A stretch of 64,000 nt of DNA from Bagarius yarrelli (taxonomy: Eukaryota > Chordata > Actinopteri > Siluriformes > Sisoridae), in assembly GCA_005784505.1 (NCBI GenBank), contig VCAZ01000014.1, positions 3,583,241 to 3,647,240 of the forward strand. The letters run 5' to 3'. The notes under the pieces were generated by a model, which saw only the letters and a program-made list of their open reading frames with translations, ran no database searches and was not told the DNA's origin. The position numbers and the translations under genes were made by a program. Of this stretch, positions 47,425 through 59,552 are shown in pieces. Numbering within the stretch: the stretch's first letter is position 1; the number at the start of each line of letters is the position of its first letter.

Positions 47425-47877
47425 ATTCATTGGAATAATATAATTCAAAGGCTTATATTGTGCTGTATAAATAAAATTTCATTGATTTAATAATGAGATA
47501 CTGACATGTAATAATGTCGTTACCTGCATAATTTTAATAAATAATCACAAGCTTAACTTTGCACAGCATCATTTTAATCATTATGAGGCTCTATCAGTGT
47601 TTGTTTTCCGAATAAACAGGTTATTACTTAAAAAGTTGGCCGCTCAGGTGCAATAATTACCGTTGACAACATGAAAAAACAAACATTTTAATATATGCCT
47701 ACTTCTGATTCATAACATGGTGTAGCTTGGGGTTATAAAACTAACATTTCCGTTACCTCGTTAAACCTTTAATAGGCTAATATATGTCTCACCAGTGTCA
47801 TTAGCCAGAGGGAGTATTTGCACTAATCAGTCCATCCATTGAAAATTGTTTTAGGTCTAATTAAACAGCAAATGATG
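47425..47877. repeat. Direct duplication, unit 2
   Basis: Aligns along its length with 45285-45740. Shared words include AGGCTTATATTGTGCTG, TCTGATTCATAACA, AATAGGCTAATATATGTCTC and CAGTGTCATTAGCCAGAGG. Divergence and small indels show it is not a very recent copy. Confidence 0.9.
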
Positions 47878-48005
47878 ACATGATGATCTTTTTGGTTTTA
47901 TTAAATCCCCCAGCAACATGACTTTAATGTGACGTGAATTAGGTTTGTTTCCATCAAGTTGTTCAAGAGGCTGATGGTGGTTATTGGTATCCTAGTTACC
48001 ACTGG

Positions 48006-48178
48006 GGGGCAGTGGTGGCTCATATGGTTTAAGTGTCAAGTTGTTGTTTGGAAGACTAGGAAGACCTGGGTTCAAGCCCCACCTTGTTAGGTCCTTAAAC
48101 AAGACCCTTAATCCTTCCTGCTCCAGGGGCGCTGTATCATATCTGACCCTACGCTCTGACCCCAACCTTTTAAGATGG
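48006..48178 (+). repeat. tRNA-derived SINE, second subfamily
   Basis: Head GGCAGTGGTGGCTCATATGG with box B GGGTTCAAGCCCC, then a body ending in the CGCTCTGACCCCAACCTTTT block shared with 35448. Confidence 0.85.
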
Positions 48179-49300
48179 CATAAATGTAAATAAGATATGC
48201 CGTAAATGTAAATATGCAAAGAAACAAATTTTACTGTGCTGTAAAGTGATATGTGACAAATAAAGACATTTACATTTATAACAGTGAATAAAACGAGGCA
48301 AACGTAATGGAGCAGAAACAGATGATTGGTCACACAGGTAAATATTCGCCACATCAGTATTTATCAGGTGAATGCCTTTCCATCTACCTTTATCCGCATT
48401 ATCTTTTATTCTCACAATTTAAAAACCACCTTAAGCGAGCGTAAAAATATTTTTTTCCGACACTTCAAAATGCGCATTACCACACAGTGATGGAAACCTA
48501 GTAACAGATACGGAATGAACGCTGTGCTACTCTAATCAGATCTTTAACTTAACAGATAGCATAAAGCCCCATCGATTACACCAGAACCATCATCGGACAG
48601 CAAGTTAGCAAAGATAGGGGCAGGATATTTCTCTTAAGCTCACATCGGTGTTTTTTTCCTGACATCAGGATTGTCTGCCCTGCTAACTTAGCAACTGAAC
48701 CTCACTATGCACTTATTAGCCATCAAACACCGCCTACAGTCAGGTCAGAGAGCTGACAGGGAAAAATTACATACAGAGCCAGAAAGTGGGTGAAAGATCA
48801 AAATAAACTCCCTTATATAACTTCAAAACCTCGAAAAAACTTATTAAAAACCATTTTATTTAAATCTTAAATAATATAAATACAACAATAATAATGGTGG
48901 CGGTGTGACGCTGCCTAATAATAAACCTTATTATTTTTCTATAACCGCATGTCACAAAATGTTTTATTTCTCACATAACATAGCAATTTGCCTGTAATAT
49001 CTATTTTTTAAAGAATTCTCCTTTTTTTTTTTTAAATATACTGGATGCAACTCAATGGAACACAAAAGTTTCTGCTGTGGATTTGAGCTCCTGCTGTTTT
49101 CTAGATCTTCCGCTGGGTTTATTGCAGACCATTAAACATCTCAGAGAGGTGGTAGTGATACAGAAAACGGCTCTGTGGCGAGCAATATTTCACTGCAACT
49201 GTATCACCTTCTTAAAGAAGTACAGAAGAATTTGGCATATGTGAGTAGGCAAATAGCTGCTTAAGAAGTTGTGGTATTTCCATAAGTATTTTTCACTTAA

Positions 49301-49456
49301 AATTTATAGCATTTGTTAAAAAATAATTATCCAGAGTGAATTACACATCTCTTTTATATAGCTGAGCAATTTGGGGGTTGAGGGTCTTGCTCACAGACCC
49401 AAGAGTGGCAGTGGACCCGATCTTACAATTAGCAGCCTATCTTACACTATAACCCA
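49301..49456 (-). repeat. tRNA-derived SINE, degraded
   Basis: A decayed reverse copy recognised by GAGCAATTTGGGGGTTGAGG and the CAGAGTGAATTACA-like block. Confidence 0.65.
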
Positions 49457-49559
49457 ACACTGTATTTTTTTTATTTAAAAAAATGGTCATTAAGACAATT
49501 TTCTAGTACTGGTAATAAGGGTAATACCGGGGAAGACAGACCAATCCAAAAAGTGATAA

Positions 49560-49983
49560 GAAAACAGGAAGAAACCGGCAGATCAACACCTCATCTTCAC
49601 TCAGGACCTGTTTGACCCTTTTTTGTGACCCGTCTCCGGTTAATGATCGTCACATCACCATGGTGACTGGGGACGCTTCCACTCAGCCATGAAGACGTTT
49701 TCTAAGGACTTATGACCTAAGTTGCTTACACATGCTGTGTGACTGCATAATACCTGCTACCTTTTTTCCCCCAAATGAGGATGGGTTCTCTGTTGAGTCT
49801 GGTTCCTCTTAAGGTTTCTTCCTATTCTGTCTCAGGGAGTTTTTCCTTGCCACCTTCGCTCTCATCAGGGACAAACTGATTTCTGTTTCATTTTCATTTT
49901 ATAATTTCTTTGATTGTGTTCAGCTGTTTTGTGACAATGACTATTGTAAAAAATGCTATACAAATAAAATAAGACTGAATTAA
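49560..49983 (+). mobile_element. L2-type LINE 3' end, good copy
   Basis: Contains AATGAGGATGGGTTCTCTGT, CAGGGAGTTTTTCCTTGCCA and the tail ATGCTATACAAATAAAATAA. It is untranslated 3' sequence only, truncated at its 5' side as is usual for LINE insertions. Confidence 0.78.
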
Positions 49984-50589
49984 ATAGACAAGAGCCGATC
50001 ATCAAAAATATACAAAAATTGTGAACAGTCTTGGTATTACCAGTCACGTAACACTAAGCGTGGTCTTCATGTCTAAATAAAGACATGAGCTCAGGACAAA
50101 AGACACAACTTTGACCTTTAACTAGAAAATTATGCAGGTGTAAATGTGAGTGTGGTCTTCTTCAGGCGCTATTTCCTTCAGGTCCCTTTTGTACTGTATA
50201 TCAATTTTATTGCATAAAAGCAATTTTGCACTTATATTTAGTGTATTCTAGCGTGAATCATAGTGTTTACTCGGCACACTGAGATAAAAGATTCACTAAC
50301 TAGACCTTGAAATTACAGTCTTGATTGGTAATGAAGTGTGAAATAACACTCATGATTTATTATGAATCGTTATACTTTGATCCACATGGCGTGAGGAACG
50401 TATACTTGATCAGATAGGATAAAATTTTGCACTTACTAATTCTACATTTTTTATACAGAAAGATGTGCATATACTGCACATTAGAAAAAAAACCCATAAT
50501 AAAATAACACAAAAAGTCTATACAACAACAGGTACCAACTGCTTAGCTACACATCTATTAACCCCTTATGGAAACATCAATACACTGTA

Positions 50590-50830
50590 ATTGTCATAAA
50601 ATGAGGTGTTATGGTGGAAGTGTGTTCTGCACAGAGGCCTGACTCCGACTCAACCCTACTGAAAATACTATTGTGCCTCTCTGAGGCCGTGCTCAAACAT
50701 CTAGTGGAAAACATCTCCAGCAGTGTGGTGGTAATTTAAGGAGGAAGATTGAGACTAGACCTGAAATAGAATGTTTTTTAAAAAAATCACATAGATGTGA
50801 TGGCCGGGTGTCCCAATACTTTTAAAATGG
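50590..50830. mobile_element. Mariner/Tc1-type MITE, partial
   Basis: The right end TGATGGCCGGGTGTCCCAAT-ACTTTTAAAAT is the same type as at 37290. The interior CATCTCCAGCAGTGTGGTGG is decayed and the left end is lost. Confidence 0.6.
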
Positions 50831-51387
50831 AGTGAAATCATGATGTCAGTACAAAATATGTTAACAGATGTTTATTTGTAATGGGTTAAATTTAATATGC
50901 GAAATACACAAATTTAAAAACTAAAACAAAATAAAGCTATGAGACGCTTAGTATTAGTTTAGCAACACTTTATAAGCAGCGGAACAGATAATATTCTCAC
51001 TAGGGCTGTGTGTTGTCAAGGGCATCATGATACAATAACACATCATGATACACGGGTCACCATACGTATTGCAATAGAGTGACAGGCGCTGCATTTAGTA
51101 CCTTGGCCTTCAGTGGGGATTTACCTGACTTAGACAAGCTAGTTAGCCGACCTCTCCTTACGATGTCTAACTTTTCCGAAAAAATCCGCCTTAAAAAACT
51201 TAATTCTTAATCGAGTCCGAGACCAAGTCAATTTCTCCTCCTTAGTCAGCCATTGTGGGCGTAAAGAAACATTTTAATTTAACTGTACAGATGAGTTTTG
51301 GTAGTCCGTGCTTGGCTGTAAGAATTTACACTAATTAATCAATCAGAGGACGGATGCTAGCGGGCCTCTGGAGGCGGGTTTAAAACT

Positions 51388-51431
51388 CTGATTGGTTAAA
51401 GAAACAGTCTTTATCAAATTTAACCAATCAG
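51388..51431. repeat. 13-bp inverted repeat with CCAAT words
   Basis: CTGATTGGTTAAA at 51388-51400 and its exact complement at 51419-51431, with an 18-bp loop. Each arm carries a CCAAT core. Confidence 0.85.
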
Positions 51432-52689
51432 CAAGCTGTCATTGCTAATACAGTTTAAGTTCCATGGGGAGCGCTACTGATTCTGAAGGCTTTGGCAGAT
51501 TAGATTAACATGGCAGCTCACAGAAACTGAAATCTGATTGGACAAAAAAATCTAACTGCCACATACACATACTGGAAGCAGTGCAGCAAGAGAAACACTA
51601 CAAAATAAAGAGAATAAACTGTTGGGAATAAATGAATACAATCTCATGGAACAAATATAAGAATTTAGATTGTAAATGTAGGTCAGTTCTTCTGATATTG
51701 TTTAGGCAGCAGAGGAGGACATACTGACCTGCGCTGCACACCACTGTTGCAATACATAAAAAAATGTAAAACAAATAGCTAAAAATACAAGAAATTTTAA
51801 AAAGGCAGAGACGCTGTTATTTTTTCCGCCTTTTTTGCTTCCGAGACAACAGAAGTTATCGAAAACTACAGGAGGAAGTTGTTCGACACGCACTGAGGGG
51901 TTAAAGTGTAGTTTGTATATGTATCAATGTTAGACGTTAGAATATCGATACACATTCTTAAAAAAATTATAACAATAGTTAACCTTATAACCCAGCCTTA
52001 AAAAAGTCAGTTTAATAACCCTGTATTGTTTCAATTATTCATTTACTAAATTTGTTTTTAAAATGTAAAAAGGGACAGTCTTCCCTGTGGGGACCAGAGA
52101 AATGTCCTTATTTGTACTGTTGATTTAACAAATTATTATGGGTACTGAAACCTACGTGTCTGACATCAAAGCTGCATCGTATCTATCTATCCATCTACGG
52201 ATCTATCTATCTATCCGTCCGAGGGGCAATTTAGAGATGTCAATCAGTCTAATGGACGGGCTGATTGACACAGGTCCATGGAAACCGCTGTACACCCACA
52301 GGAAAAACCCTCGACCCTTACTATTTCTTTCTGGGTTTTTGCCCATTAAACAAATTTAAAGTAATGTATTTGGATTTTGGTTACAAATTTTAACACACAC
52401 ACTTTGCGATTAAAGGAAATGGACCACTGTTGCGGAGACATTTATCAAAGCGAGGAAAACCATCCTCAGAACAGCAGGAAACATTAGGTTTTGAAGAACT
52501 TCTAAGGAAAACAGTGAAAATTCATACAGGGGATATACGCAAGCAAACCAAAGAAGGTCGAGACTTTTTTTAAACACTTTTTAGAACACTTCAGATGCAG
52601 AATGTAAGCAGCTGACATAATGCCACCAGGTTTTGGTATAAATGTGTGTATACAGCAAATATATATATGTGTGTGTATGTGTGTATCGG

Positions 52690-52778
52690 GACGTGGTAGT
52701 TCAGTCACTGCTCAGTTGGATAAGTAAGATAAATGGAAGTCGCTCTGTTAGAGTGTCTGCCAAATGCCAGAAATGTAA

Positions 52779-52781
<3 letters not shown>
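52690..52781 (+). repeat. SINE with central deletion
   Basis: The head ACGTGGTAGTTCAGT joins directly to the 3' half CTGCTCAGTTGGATAAGTAA, ending GCCAGAAATGTAAATG. Most of the tRNA-like part is missing. A GT microsatellite follows directly. Confidence 0.75.
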
Positions 52782-52782
<1 letters not shown>

Positions 52783-52812
<30 letters not shown>

Positions 52813-52925
52813 ATGTGTGTTTTTCTTTTTCTTATGATTCAAAAGGAGTATTTATTAGGAGAACTCCTGCGTAGCTGTTTTGATGGATTTTTTTAAGAAA
52901 CGCTGAAATGTAATGCTGTGCCAGA

Positions 52926-52962
<37 letters not shown>
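52783..52962. repeat. Two GT arrays
   Basis: GT runs at 52783-52810 and 52930-52960, separated by about 120 bp. The first directly abuts the SINE fragment's tail. Confidence 0.88.
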
Positions 52963-53039
52963 TGTGGAGAGAGACGTGTGAAGAGCTTGTTAGCAACTAT
53001 ATCAAAAAGTGATATCTGAAGGAAGACAACTCACATGCT

Positions 53040-53270
53040 GAGTGATGAGTAAAAAATAAAACAAAACAAAAAATCAAATCAAATCAAAATAAAATGAATT
53101 AAAAGAAATAAAATTTAAAATCAAATAAAATCAAAATGTAATTAAATAAAATTTTATTTAATTTAATTGAATATAATTTTATTTAAAATACACTTAAATT
53201 AAAATAAAATACACATTTAAAAACAAATTGAAAAATGAAATGAAATATATATTTTATTGAATTGAATTTT
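53040..53270. repeat. A-rich AAAAT/AAATC degenerate array
   Basis: Low-complexity AT sequence with repeated AAATC and AAAAT words, starting about 65 bp after the exon 4 donor in gene orientation. Confidence 0.8.
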
Positions 53271-53334
53271 GATCTAATTGAACTACCAATAGCAATTAAT
53301 AAACCGAACAGGCTGTGATGGAGAGCTGGTGTAC

Positions 53335-53447
53335 CTCTTTAAGCGCTTCAGCTTGTGAAAGCAGATCTGCTCGGAGTCTCTGTGCTCGCCGAGCGTGGAA
53401 GGAGTTCCTCCTCTGGCTCTGGATGACGAACACCACTTCTCTCAGGT
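53335..53447 (-). CDS. b3glct: B3GLCT exon 4
   Basis: This 113-nt exon has an acceptor at 53448-53449 and a gtac donor at 53334-53331. After two bases that finish a split codon (probably Asp or Asn) it reads LREVVFVIQSQ, NSFHARRAQRL and ends ALKE. Human has [23 protein letters not shown], so identity is clear. This is the first recognisable luminal segment of the protein. It needs an upstream exon ending in phase 1, which I could not find in the remaining 10.5 kb. Confidence 0.94.
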
Positions 53448-53711
53448 CTGCAAACACAACCGTGATTTGTGTTTACTTTTGTGTGCATTTATGCACATGC
53501 ACTGTTTCATACCTGTTAATAGTTCCAGATTAAATAATTGATTGTCATGTGTCCAGGAAATATTTGTTGCACCATACAATAAAATTCTTACTCTGTAAAA
53601 GCCCCCCAGCAGTATATGACATAATTATAAGGGCATTAGAGAGAAAAAGAAAAAAATGACACAAAAAAATGAAAATGTTATGAAAATGATTACTCGTGCA
53701 AATAAAAACAG

Positions 53712-53714
<3 letters not shown>

Positions 53715-53743
<29 letters not shown>

Positions 53744-53805
53744 GTATTATATTATATTATTATATTATTATTATATATATATGCACATATATATTATATA
53801 TGTTG
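53715..53805. repeat. ATT/AT microsatellite
   Basis: ATT units grading into ATATT and AT units. Confidence 0.88.
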
Positions 53806-54760
53806 CATATATAAAGGTACAGTATTTTATAGACGTATATAAAAATTAGCAAAGGCAGATTTCCTTGTAGTTTCGTTGTCTGTTAAATACAGTATTCAGA
53901 TGTCAGCTGTCGTTCTGATGTTATTTCCATTATGTTAAAAAGAAAAAGGGAAAACAGTTTGTAAAAGCTAGAGCACTATTTTTTGTTGGGTTGTTTAGAT
54001 TCCACTGTCTAGTGGTTTTCCCCGTTTTGTTTTTTTTTTATATATATGTAATGTTTGTCGAGACCAAACTAAATGAAGCAAGCTGTAATATGATTTATTT
54101 CCGGATAAAATAATCGATGACATTTTACACTAGTCTTTACCTTAAGTATACTGAACGAACTGTAATTCACAGAGACATGATGCCTGCGGGTGGTGCTATA
54201 GTGCAGAATTATTTTTTTATTCCACCTAAAAATTTAAGAAAGCTAATATTTAAACTGTTAATTTTTTTTTGTAGAGTAGTTTATATTGTTTTAAATGTGG
54301 CCAATATCCAGTTTCCAGTGTGAACTGTTCATCGTCGTTATACAAAAAATAAACACAGAAGTCAAAAAGGCAACATTTTTACGTTAGTTGCTTAAATTTC
54401 TAAGGTGACGTGCAGCGGACAACAGCGAATTTCTGATTCTGTCGTTGAGAAAGATGGGGATGAGCAGAATTAAAATGGCAAAAATATTAATAATAGTATG
54501 TTGTGGAGCAGTGGTTTCTACTTCAGTATAGACGTGTGTGTGTGTGTGTGTGTGTGGATGCAGTGCCAGAGCCAGGAGTGGTGGGACCGTGACGTGAATG
54601 CCTTTATTGAAATCGATTATATAGCAACTGTTTGTAGCTACGCATTAGTGCAAAAGGATAAAGCACGTCGGTCATAAAATGGCGAAAAAGAAGCATAAGT
54701 TCAGACACTGTGGTCGCCATTGCGAAGCATCTGACCTGCGTCAGGTTTAATACCACATAT

Positions 54761-54949
54761 TTACATTTACATTTACAGCATTTGGCAGATGCCCTTATCC
54801 AAAGCGACTTACATTTATCTCATTTATACAACTAAGCAATTGGGAGTTAAGGGCCTTGCTCACAGTGGTGGCTTGGTGGAGCTGGGAATCAAACCCACAA
54901 TCTTCAGGTTGGCAATCCAACACCTTAACCATGAGCCACCACTTCCCCA
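54761..54949 (-). repeat. tRNA-derived SINE, well preserved
   Basis: A reverse copy with repeated ATTTAC tail units, AGCGACTTACATTTATCTCA, TACAACTAAGCAATTGGGAG and head complement CTTAACCATGAGCCACCACT. Confidence 0.9.
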
Positions 54950-55097
54950 CATATGGAAGTGGCACAAATTGGAATTCAAAGATCAGATTGCATGTGGTTT
55001 GTGCTGTTCATACTGTCATGAGAAAAACAGATCAGAGTCTTATGTGTTAATGTAGCTATTTAGACCAAATAATTGCTTTTTCCAAATCCTGTAATGT

Positions 55098-55162
55098 TAA
55101 AATTAGATTTTAAAATCTCTCCAAAATTAGAAATATTGGAAATATTTTAAAATCTAATTTTA
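55098..55162. repeat. Perfect 19-bp hairpin
   Basis: TAAAATTAGATTTTAAAAT at 55098-55116 is repeated exactly in inverted form at 55144-55162, with a 27-bp loop. It sits at the 5' boundary of the L2 fragment. Confidence 0.9.
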
Positions 55163-56290
55163 TCTAGTTCATGCCTTTGTTACTTCTCGATTAGACTAGT
55201 ATATAAGAACATAAAAACAAATACCATAAATAATCTCCAGTTAATTTAGAATGCAGCAGCAGGAGTTCTTACTAGACCTAGAATATATATGAACACTTTA
55301 CCCCTCTTTTAATCAGTCTACACTTGCTCTACACTCCCATTAAATATTGTATGGAATATAAAATATTACTACTGAATTATAAAGCACTTCTCACGTCCCA
55401 GTATCTGAATGAACTTCTGTACTATTATGATCCTTCATGTCTACTTAGATCAAAAGGTGCAGGCTATTTATTGGTCCCTTAAAAAATAAAGACTACAGCA
55501 GGGGGCAGAGCTTTCTTTACAAAGCCCCACAGTTATGGAACAACCTCCCAATTAGTGTTCGAGACTCTCAGTGTCGAAACTAAAAAAAACCATCTATTAG
55601 TCAAGCCGTTAATTTGTGTTTTTTCTTAGGTAAAGGAGCAGAACTGGACGGATCATGAATCATTTGGTGTGTTTGGTGAACTGGGATATTTGTATGCTGT
55701 TGTTTTCCCATTCCTACACGTTCACTCAGGTTTGTTGACAGTGGTGCGGCGGGCCGGCCAGAGATCTCTCATATCTATTACGTTCTGGCTCTCCCTATTA
55801 GTTATGCTATCATAGCTAATCTTGCCAGAGTCCCCAACTAAACAATATGTCCTTAACTTTTACACAAACATACACTTAATCCAGATCTTTCTCTTTTTTT
55901 CCTCTACCTCAGGAGCAGGTTACTTGCCCCTGAGATACCACTGACCAGTTTTCTGCTCTGTTCCTCAAATTTGAGTTGCTTCGAGGATGGACTGGGACTC
56001 ATTCTGCTACACAGACCCAAGGTTACAACTCAAATTACATTTGATCACCATTACCAAAAGTTGTAATTAACAAACATTCAGTGTCACCCAGATGAGGATG
56101 GTTTCCATCTTGGGTCTGGTTCCTCTCAATTTTTCTTCCTACTTCATCGCAGGGAGTTTTCCCTGCCACAGTTGCCTCCGGCTTGTTTATTATGGACAAA
56201 CTTACACTTTTTCACTGTTACTGCATTCTTTGTGAAGCTCCTTTGAGACAATGTCCATTGTTAAAAATGCTAGATCTAAGCTGACATTTC
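55160..56290 (+). pseudogene. L2-type LINE, 3' third (ORF2 end plus 3' UTR)
   Basis: Broken plus-strand coding sequence gives recognisable pieces of the ORF2 C-terminus: YRIEYKILLLNYKAL-like sequence near 55340-55390, a YLNEL block, and GRAFFTKAPQLWNNLP near 55500-55550. The 3' UTR follows, with GTCACCCAGATGAGGATGGT and GAGACAATGTCCATTGTTAA. Several stops and indels make it inactive. It is the largest LINE piece in the window. Confidence 0.82.
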
Positions 56291-56929
56291 ACCTGGTCTA
56301 TATACTGCATTCATTCCGGTATCTTTGTCCATCTCTGTAGCTCAGCTAAGGATCAGTATTTCAGTTCTAAGTCTTGTAGAGACTATTTTCCAGAAACATA
56401 CTGACTCCTAACGCATCAGTCTATTTAGGATGCTGTAAACATTCTATATCTTAAAATACAGTCAATAACTTAATGAATTGTAATACTTTATTGTTTGTTA
56501 AACGGCCATCAAAGGCAGCTAACCCTAATGAAAAACACACCACCACAACAAATGGTATTTCACCTGACTTTTATATATTCATACTATAAAGTGGTACGCA
56601 GGTACATTTTTTCTTTTCTTCTCCACTCTAAGGTAGAAGGTTAAAAAAACATGTTCCCACTCAATTTTCCTAAGCTTTTAGATGCACAGATTCAGCATAT
56701 TTCTCCAAATAGGTCATGGCACATCACATCATGCAGAATAAACGCATATTGTTTACTTAGTAACGCAACCACCTAGACAGCAGATTCACAGAAAGCAAGA
56801 CTACCATTTATCCGATTTATATCCTACCAGCTATAAAGCACAGATAAACAATCTGCTCCATCAACCATCTCTAAACTCTCCTGCTGTCAGGACTTAATCA
56901 AACAACAAAACTGATTATAAAATACACAC

Positions 56930-57115
56930 TGTAAAAGTTGAAAGGTCAAATCACATAAGCTAATATTTTATCATAGATATTATAACAAATGTTTAAACAG
57001 AAAAAAATTTACACATTTATCCGCAAAATGAGCTCGTTTTAAATTTGATGCCTGCTACAGGTCTCAAAATATTTGGCACAGGGCAAGTTTACCATGGTGT
57101 AGCATCTCCTGGAGG
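56930..57115 (+). mobile_element. Kolobok-like MITE fragment
   Basis: Has AATATTTTATCATAGATATT, AAAATGAGCTCGTTTTAAAT and GGCAAGTTTACCATGGTGTA, which match the interior of the same common teleost element as at 9801 and 12061. The Tc1 relic at 57130 directly adjoins or interrupts it. Confidence 0.55.
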
Positions 57116-57129
57116 ATCTCCAGTTTCTG

Positions 57130-57645
57130 GAGTTGTGGTGGTCTCATTATTACCTGATACAGGTTTCCAGCTGGAGAAATGCTGCCCATGACCTCAAGAA
57201 CAACATTCCCAGCATCAAATATGAAAGTGGAAACATTATGGTTTGGGAGTGTTTTGCTGCCAAGAGAACAGGACAACTTCACCGCATCAAGGGGACTATG
57301 TACGGGGACATGGACCATCAAATCTTTGGTGAGAACCTCCTTTCCTGAGCTAGGATCCAATGACCCAAAACACACAGCAAGGGCAACAGAGGAGTGGCTC
57401 AAGAAGCAGCACATTAAGGTTCTAGAGTGGCCTAGCTATTCTCCAAACCTATAATCCTAAAGAAAATGTGTGGAGGAAGCTGAACGTTTGATTTGGAAAG
57501 GATCCGTCAATAATTTTTTGTTATTCTGTCTTTCACAGTTAGAATAAACCCACTTTTAAAATTATAGACTGATCTTTTCTTTGTCAGTGGGCAAATGTAC
57601 AAAATCTGCAGCGGATTAAATCATTCCTCCCCCCCAACTGTATAC
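57130..57645 (+). pseudogene. Tc1-like transposase relic
   Basis: Fragments include NIMVWECFAAK near 57230-57265, NDPKHTARATEEWLKK near 57357-57405 and VLEWPSYSPN near 57418-57450, followed by a diverged ENLW(R)KL region. There are at least two frame breaks. The 3' end (CAAAATCTGCAGCGGATTAA, CCCCCAACTGTA) looks like a Tc1 terminus. Confidence 0.87.
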
Positions 57646-58104
57646 TTTAAAGTCAAACTGGGCTAAACTTAATAGGACAGGTAATGCTGCTTTAATGCAG
57701 GTTCAGACTAAATACATCGTGCAAACTGTCGCTGTCAGCAAGAATAAAGAGAACAAACTGCTGAGCAAGCACACCACAATTACACCTGAGCAGAGAGAAT
57801 GACACGACTGCTTAAATAAAAAAAAATAAATAAAACTAAACGGAGCCTTGAGGCAAAACAGGAGTTCTGAGATGATTTTACAGTTTGCCTGTACATATAC
57901 GTAAGTACACTTTAGGGCTAAAAATTTGTAGACACAATTAGTGTCGTCCCCACATTTGGAAACTAATAATTGTCTAATTATGTCTATAACGCTGCTGCAT
58001 TTAGATATTTAACTGAAATAAGGAAGCCTAAACTCTGGTTGAGCATAATGCTCCTGTGTAGGAAGACCCTAAGCTCATTATTGTTAAAGGGTCACCACAA
58101 CACC

Positions 58105-58230
58105 ACTGAACACTAGGGGTGGGCGGAAAATCAGATTCTTAGATGCATTGTGATGCAGATGTGGATGATTCTGAATCGATTCACAAATTTTAAAAAACTA
58201 CTTTCTATTTTTTGATAATGCGATGTTGAC
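58105..58230. mobile_element. hAT-like MITE scrap
   Basis: CTAGGGGTGGGCGGAAAATC, TTCTTAGATGCATTGTGATG and TGAATCGATTCACAAATT form the end of a common teleost repeat that is usually classed as hAT. The other end was not found. Confidence 0.45.
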
Positions 58231-58825
58231 TGAACACAAAAGGCAGAACTCTAAAAAGGGGAAATGTAGCGTTCGGACGGTGGGATGGCGGCAGAGGAAT
58301 GGAAGATCATTAAAAAACACATAGGTTCCGTCCAAAATCGCATGAACTTTACTTCGAGGAACATTTTTTTCCTTTAAATACTTACTTTAAAAGTTCCTTA
58401 CTTTTCCTGCATGGATACTATTCCATGAGGGACAAAAGACTCAGCTCCTATAGTGGGGGCAAAGTGGGGACGTGGCACTATTCTTAAAAAAAAAAACCAA
58501 TCATTGTTCATTGTACTTATCCAACTTTCGGTCACCTGTCAATGTCAAAATAGCTATAACTTTATCAGATATAGTATGTCTGATATTCATTCATACTCCC
58601 TGTAGCCATACTATAAAAATGTACTTTTTTTACTTATGTGTAGTAAATACTTAATTTAAGTTACTGATATCGTATACAATATGGCTGTTACTGCTCAATT
58701 AGATAAATCTTTTGCTGCTCCAGGCAAATGTTCTATTTACTGTTGTTTTTTTGTACATTTGTTTTATTAAGAAAAGATCAAAATAAATGTATTATGGGTC
58801 ATTATAGATCCAGATCTATCTCTAT

Positions 58826-59552
58826 CTCTAAACCATAACCACCACGTCTCTACATCATAGCTGGTCTCACCACTGTCTCTAAACTGGTCTCACCACTGGG
58901 CTCTAAACTAAATACCATACATCATCCACTAAACATTTGCTCTCACCACTGTCTCAAACCACTGTCTCACCACTGTCTCTAAACCACATCATCATAGCTG
59001 GTCTCACCACTGTCTCTAAACCATACATCATAGCTGGTCTCACCACTGCGTCTCACTCAAACCATGTCTCACCACTAAACCATACATCATAGCTGGTCTC
59101 ACCACTGTCTCTAAACCATACATCATAGCTGGTCTCACCACTGTCTCTAAACCATACATCATAGCTGGTCTCACCACTCATACATAAGCTGGTCTCACCA
59201 ACTGCTGGTCTCATACTCTAAACCACTGTCTCTAAACCATCATCTAAACCATACATACATTCATAGCTGGTCTCACCACTGTCTCTAAACCATACATCAT
59301 AGCTGGTCAACTGGTCTCACCACGTCTCACCACGTCTCTAAACCATACATCATAGCTGGTCTCACCACTGTCTCTAAACCAGACCACTGTCTCACCACTG
59401 TCTCTAAACCAGCTACATCATAAGCTGGTCTCACCACTCATACATCATAATGCTCACCACGGTCTCACCACTGTCTCTAAACCATACATCAAGTCTCACC
59501 ACTGTCTCTAAACCGTCCTATTTCTAAACCAGACATCTGCTCACCACTGTCC
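58826..59552. repeat. 36-bp minisatellite, disordered
   Basis: The full unit is 36 bp and contains CATCATAGCTGGTCTCACCA followed by CTGTCTCTAAACCATA. Several full units (for example 59083-59170) alternate with shortened, spliced and rearranged pieces. Every irregular piece is made of words from the same unit. Confidence 0.92.

Larger units (their letters stand above)
36686..53334 (-). other. b3glct: B3GLCT intron 4
   Basis: An intron of 16.6 kb, the longest complete one here. Contents include mariner MITE relics (36840-37322, 43620-43835, 50590-50830), L2 3' ends (40058-40300, 49560-49983), six SINE copies, the GACA/GATA higher-order array (41973-42473), an internally deleted IS630/ISRm11-like element (44083-44693), a CT/AT array, a 0.46-kb direct duplication (45285-45740 and 47425-47877), and a CCAAT-bearing hairpin (51388-51431). 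37330-38700, 48200-49290 and 51900-52620 show nothing recognisable. Confidence 0.9.

Noticed and set aside
51702..51893. 63-codon minus-strand ORF in intron 4
   Set aside because: No homology to B3GLCT or any family, no splice context, and a repeat-like neighbourhood.
58826..59552. CRISPR-like array (36-bp repeats)
   Set aside because: There are no unique spacers; irregular pieces are all parts of the same unit, and the DNA is vertebrate with introns and SINEs.
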